Shown piece by piece: positions 59,409 through 64,000 of a stretch of DNA of 64,000 nt. The translations under genes and the position numbers were made by a program. The notes beneath the pieces were generated by a model. It did not search any database. It worked only from the letters and a program-made list of their open reading frames with translations, and had not been told where the DNA came from. The stretch's first letter is position 1; every line of letters starts with the position of its first letter. Source of the DNA: Lineus longissimus (lineage: Eukaryota > Nemertea > Pilidiophora > Heteronemertea > Lineidae); NCBI RefSeq assembly GCF_910592395.1, contig NC_088324.1:11310953-11374952 (forward strand). The letters are read 5' to 3'.

Positions 59409-62400
59409 TTACTCCACCTTCTTGACAACGCCCTGAAAGGAAGAATTAGATTTGTAAGCCTGAGGAAAGCAACTTTTAGAATGAATGTAACGCAAATGAA
59501 TTCGCACAGGACTTGATAACATTACAAAGCTTAAACTCTAACAAATTTAAACCAAAGAAAAATCAAACCATACCTGAACCTTTGTTTCAAGGTTTCCAAA
59601 CCTCATCCTGACAATGCTTTCGACGTTACTGAACATGGTTTCTTGATCCTTATCTTGGAGGAACGTCTGTAAAAAAGGAGATGCCAGTTATTGTATTACA
59701 TTCCTCCAAGAAAGAGCCTTGGTGGGGGCGTGCCCAGGATATCAAGCAGAGGGTACTGTCTTAATCCAAATAGAATTACCAGTTCCCGAGGGGGAGAGCG
59801 AGAGGGCATCACCGACCCTGTCATTAATCTTTTTCAAAATCTGGAACACCGAAGACGTCTTCCCTGCATTTCGACCGTAAGATCAAACTACGTTAATAAT
59901 TAATACTGACCTCGAATGCACCTTTGACTTCGTCAACCATTTTCTGTCCAGTAGAACTGAACTTCTTCGCGAGTTCAGCCTTGACCTTGGATGATAATTT
60001 CTTACCATTATTCACCATCTTCATCAATCTCTGCAAAAGAAAAATATGAACATGTAGTGTAACCAGATTAGAATCCTGGGAGCAGTCCAATTCGTCATCC
60101 TATTCGTCTCGTCTCATGTAGAGGCGACGAGACGAGGCCGGTCCACTGCACTGGCGTGTAAACCAGGCGCGCCAGACTGAGGCTAGCGACCGATCGATGT
60201 CTCCAATGTTTCACTGGACACTAGCGATTGCACTTCTTTCTTCGGGGGACAGACTTTCCTTTTATGCTGAAGTTTTTCGAGAATTTTCATACAAAGATCG
60301 GCAAACTGTCACTCACCGCGGCCTTATTGTGCGCGGAGGTCAGTTGTTTGTTGAGCTTCTTCTCGACGACTTTCATAAGTTTGGCATCATTACCGTGGCT
60401 CTGCCAATCCTGAAATACATGTGATTGAGTATTCCTGGACTTATATAGGAGAAAAACATAGTCACTCAACGTTTTAGACATCTGATATTGAAGACAAATA
60501 AAGTTTAGCCTCCAAACCACACCCTTAAAAAGTACCTACGACACGTTCAAGAGCGAAGCAGTTGTCGGTTAATTAAAGCAACCAACCAAAGAGAAGTTAA
60601 GTTTGTATACAAGCAGCACACACCCATTTACGCAAGCACTTTCAGTCAGTTTTTATCGAGTTCATCAAACTCTGTTCTTGTGTACCATATTAGCAGAGGA
60701 GGCAGAGAACGAGCAGGGCTGCCCATGACGCCGGATGCTGAGGATGTTGATCTATATATGGTTCACCCGCCAAAATGATAGTTCACCTACCCTCTAGATG
60801 TTCCTAAAAACAGCGGTTGGCAGTTTCTAATGAAAAAACTTTGCAGAAGATATATTCTACCTATGTCCTTCAGAGAAGTGTAATGGAGAGCGAGAACAGA
60901 TGATAATTACCACGAAAACGGTCTGCATGTCATCAAGAAGGGCTTGCAAAGATCCGCTGAAACGACTGGCGAGATCATCACTGGTTTTGTCTGACAGCTA
61001 TGGAAAGAGAAGAGTCGAGATTATAAGGAGTGTAGAACTCGGACAAGATACTGTCCTCACCTGAAGTGAAGTCGACGGCAGGGTAGTCGTACAAGACTAG
61101 ACCTACCAACTTGAGAGAATACCTTCAAGTTCATGTTAACAAGGGACCAGAGGGCTAAATATTCGACACTATTAGCCAAGATAGTGATAGGCTAAACTCT
61201 GGAGTCTGCGACGAAGGGTCATGGTTTGCTATAATGACAGGAAACCTCTTTCAAGAAGTCGTGAATTATACAAGTATATGCTTACCCCGTCAACCTTGGT
61301 CTCGCCACCCTTTGAAGGGTTGAACTTATTGGCCTGGCCAACAACTCCCTGAAGAAGATTGATACAATCGGTAAGTTTAATTCATTTGGGTAAATGGTAT
61401 AAGCCCTTTGATGATATCGATATCAATTGAAGTGAAAACCAACTCTTCAAAAAGCAGAATAACTTTTCTGATTCCTCTTCAGCGGCAAAACAGACAGCAA
61501 CTTTTCATGTTTGTTTTTTTTCACTCTTCCCATTATTAAGCGGATTATCATTTGAACACATTAGTGTAACCACGGTTACGGAACTTTACCTCAACCTTGG
61601 ACTGCAACTGATCCATTTTCTTTGGTACAGTGTTTTCAACAAAGGCGAAAAGTTTGCCTTCATCGCGATCCCCCAGATAAGTCTTGAAGGCAGCAACTAT
61701 CTCGTCTCTCATTCCGTATCCAGTGGAGTTGAACTTCTTCTCGAGAGCAGTTTTGGCATCTGATGGAATCTCCTCAGTATTGTAGTTGCCACTTTCCATA
61801 ATGTATTGCTGCAAAATGACGATGTTATTTTTCATCCGTTCCACGAAGCTATTTTTCGAACAACCAAATATTTCCAGACACGCGAGTTTCTGTGAGCTAA
61901 TACAGCATCAGTTACAATAAAACCTGTAGTAACACCTTAAACAGTGGTAGTAAAACCACAATCCTGCCCATCCCCTCGAATTTGACGACAATAAATTAAA
62001 ACTTAAGTTCTGGCAAAATCGACGAAGAAAATGATCATACTTACTTCACCACTCTGAAATAAATTAGTGAGGAATCCCTCAATGACATCGGTGGTTTCTT
62101 GGATCAGGACTTGGTCGTTGGGGTTGGGGCTGTCTCTCCATGCCTGAAATAAACGTAATGAACCACGATGCATGCTTGTTGTTGCTTAAGCTATCTCATG
62201 AGGTGGTTGAGAGAAAAGAAGTATTCATGGAACAACGAGGCTAAAGGAAGTTTTATCGAAATGACACTATTTCGAATTCGCTAACTGTTGACTCTTTTAT
62301 AGTAGGCAACATTACATAGATGCATTTGAAAGCAGTTGATAACCAAAGATCCCCCAGAAGAGATAGGTACCTCGAATCTTCCTTGGAGCTCTCCAAGCAG

Positions 62401-64000
62401 ACTGGATTTTGTGGTGTTGAACATGTCGCTGATGTTACCCTCGAGTTCTGGGGTCATTCCACCCTGTTCCTGGCCACCTCCGTTGTTGTTTCCATTACCC
62501 TGAGTGGGCTTGTCGTACTTCGCAGCGTTGCCAACGACCTGTTCAACCTTTGACATCAAGGCATCCATCCTCTTTGGTACAGTGTTTTCAACAAAGGCGA
62601 AAAGTTTGCCCTCATCGCGATCCCCCAGATAAGTCCGGAATGCAGCAACTATCTCGTCTCTCATTCCGTATCCAGTGGAGTTGAACTTCTTCTCGAGAGC
62701 AGTTTTGGCATCTGATGGAATCTCCTCAGTATTGTAGTTGCCACTTTCCATAATGTATTGCTGCAAAATGAGGGAAAGAGACGATGTTATTTTTCAACCG
62801 TACCACGATACTAGTTTCAAACTACCAAGTAGGCCCCCCTATTCCAGACACGCGACTTTTTGTGAGCAAATACAGCATCTGCTGTACTAAAACTACAATC
62901 CTGCCCATCCCTCCGAATTTGACGACAATAAATTAAAACTTAAGTTCTGGCAAAATGGACTAAGAAAGTGATCATACTTACTTCACCACTTTGGAATAAA
63001 TTAATGAGGAATCCCTCAATGACATCGGTGGTTTCTTGGATCAGGACTTGGTCGTTGGGGTTGGGGCTGTCTCTCCATGCCTGAAATAAACGTAATGAAC
63101 CATGATGCATACTTGTTGTTGCTTAAGCTATCTCATGAGATGGTTGAGAGAAAAGAGGTATTCATGGAACAACTAGGATAAAGGAAGTTTTATCGAAGTG
63201 AAACTCTCGCTACTGTTGACTCCTTTACAGTAGGCAACACTACATAGATGCATTTGAAAGCAGTTGATAACCAAAGATCCCCCAGAAGAGATAGGTACCT
63301 CGAATCTTCCTTGGAGCTCTCCAAGCAGACTGGATTTTGTGGTGTTGAACATGTCGCTGATGTTACCCTCGAGTTCTGGGGTCATTCCACCCTGTTCCTG
63401 GCCACCTCCGTTGTTGTTTCCATTACCCTGAGTGGGCTTGTCGTACTTCGCAGCGTTGCCAACGACCTGTTCAACCTTTGACATCAAGGCATCCATCCTC
63501 TTTGGGACAGTGTTTTCAACAAAGGCGAAAAGTTTGCCCTCATCGCGATCCCCCAGATAAGTCCGGAATGCAGCAACTATCTCGTCTCTCATTCCGTATC
63601 CAGTGGAGTTGAACTTCTTCTCGAGAGCAGTTTTGGCATCTGATGGAATCTCCTCAGTATTGTAGTTGCCACTTTCCATAATGTATTGCTGCAAAATGAG
63701 GGAAAGAGACGATGTTATTTTTCAACCGTACCACGATACTAGTTTCAAACTACCAAGTAGGCCCCCCCCCCCCCCCTATTCCAGACACGCGACTTTTTGT
63801 GAGCAAATACAGCATCAGCTGTACTAAAACTACAAGCCTGCCCATCCCTCCGAATTTGACGACAATAAATTAAAACTTAAGTTCTGGCAAAATGGACTAA
63901 GAAAGTGATCATACTTACTTCACCACTTTGGAATAAATTAATGAGGAATCCCTCAATGACATCGGTGGTTTCTTGGATCAGGACTTGGTCGTTGGGGGTG
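59409..64000 (-). CDS. Unrecognised helical repeat protein, C-terminal part, 5' end outside window
   Basis: Exons, right to left: beyond 64000-63919, 63299-63688, 62982-63080, 62371-62760, 62045-62143, 61590-61808, 61286-61348, 60911-60997, 60317-60409, 59911-60030, 59574-59666, 59409-59432. Every intron is phase 0. The protein repeats a ~163-residue unit of five segments: A (AWRDSPNPNDQVLIQETT..), B (QYIMESGNYN..MRDEIVAAF), C (TYLGDRDEGKLFAFVENT..), D (QVVGNAAKYDKPTQ, Gly/Asn-rich) and E (MTPELEGNISDMFNTT..). The final copy is diverged: DWQSHGND.., RLMKMVNN.., TFLQDKDQ.., then GVVKKVE and stop. Segments look like amphipathic helices rich in K, E and A, with few cysteines. I do not recognise the family. 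A soluble extracellular or lipid-binding role is possible but unsupported. The N-terminus, and so any signal peptide, lies right of the window. Confidence 0.8.
60106..60149. repeat. Dispersed GC-rich hairpin element, copy 2
   Basis: Shares 19 identical bases (60131-60149) with 54746-54764. Here TCGTCTCGTC pairs with GACGAGACGA to form the hairpin. It lies in an intron of the minus-strand repeat gene, 5.4 kb from copy 1. Confidence 0.5.
62045..64000. repeat. Genic tandem repeat, 928-937-bp units
   Basis: Each unit holds one 99-bp exon, one 390-bp exon and their two introns. Corresponding points recur at 62760 and 63688 (928 bp) and at 62045, 62982 and 63919 (937 bp). Exons and introns are both nearly identical, differing mainly in a C-run (6 versus 14-15 bases) near 62835 and 63763. 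Very recent duplication or gene conversion is implied. The array continues past the window. Confidence 0.95.

Noticed and set aside
62281-63694. Starting the repeat protein at the internal ATG of QQYIMESG
   Set aside because: Each such ATG lies within or just before a phase-0 internal exon preceded by a TGCAG acceptor and a matching upstream exon, so it is not a gene start.
1-64000. tRNA, rRNA or other structured RNA genes
   Set aside because: Scanned by eye for tRNA A and B boxes with matching arms and found none that I could support; a covariance search would be needed to exclude them.

Overview
The window is animal nuclear DNA. Its genes are split into many exons with GT-AG introns, polyadenylation signals follow coding ends, and the products are metazoan families: alpha-spectrin, NC2-beta/DR1, FKBP15, a neuronal calcium sensor and a multi-Kunitz secreted protein. 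Compact introns (mostly 100-1000 bp), about 40% GC and many minisatellites suggest a marine invertebrate bilaterian (lophotrochozoan or invertebrate deuterostome). I cannot name the phylum from sequence alone. All exon models below were made by reading splice sites by eye and checking that every junction keeps frame.

Layout. 1-7.1 kb: 3' end of an alpha-spectrin gene (+), 13 exons ending in the EF-hand tail, with a 1.2 kb 3'UTR. 7.1-10.9 kb: no gene seen. 10.9-15.05 kb: a two-exon gene (-) for a 1058-residue coiled-coil protein with a divergent C-terminal VPS9 domain. 15.9-16.9 kb: DR1 (+), divergent from the VPS9 gene. 17-19.4 kb: repeat-rich spacer (degenerate 3'UTR repeat, 225-bp duplication, 85-bp minisatellite). 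20.5-31.6 kb: a complete 24-exon FKBP15 gene (-), 1379 codons. 33.0-34.3 kb (-), 37.3-37.8 kb (+) and 44.9-45.6 kb (+): three single-coding-exon genes that share an unrecognised repeated motif ending in R-x-R-P-T. 38.8-51.8 kb: an NCS-1/frequenin-like calcium sensor (+), 7 coding exons including a 25-nt microexon. Its 8.7 kb third intron hosts the third R-P-T gene. 53.7-58.8 kb: a secreted protein with 11 Kunitz domains and an NTR-like C-terminus (+). 59.4-64.0 kb and beyond: the 3' part of an unrecognised helical repeat protein (-), built from recently duplicated ~930-bp exon-pair units, open at the right window edge.

The genes do not form a pathway; most are ordinary housekeeping or neuronal genes. 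The unusual content is the R-P-T motif family (one member nested in a calcium-sensor intron), the expanding phase-0 exon-pair gene at the right end with its stepwise differences in intron content, and several tandem arrays whose units carry palindromes or splice-site-like sequences.
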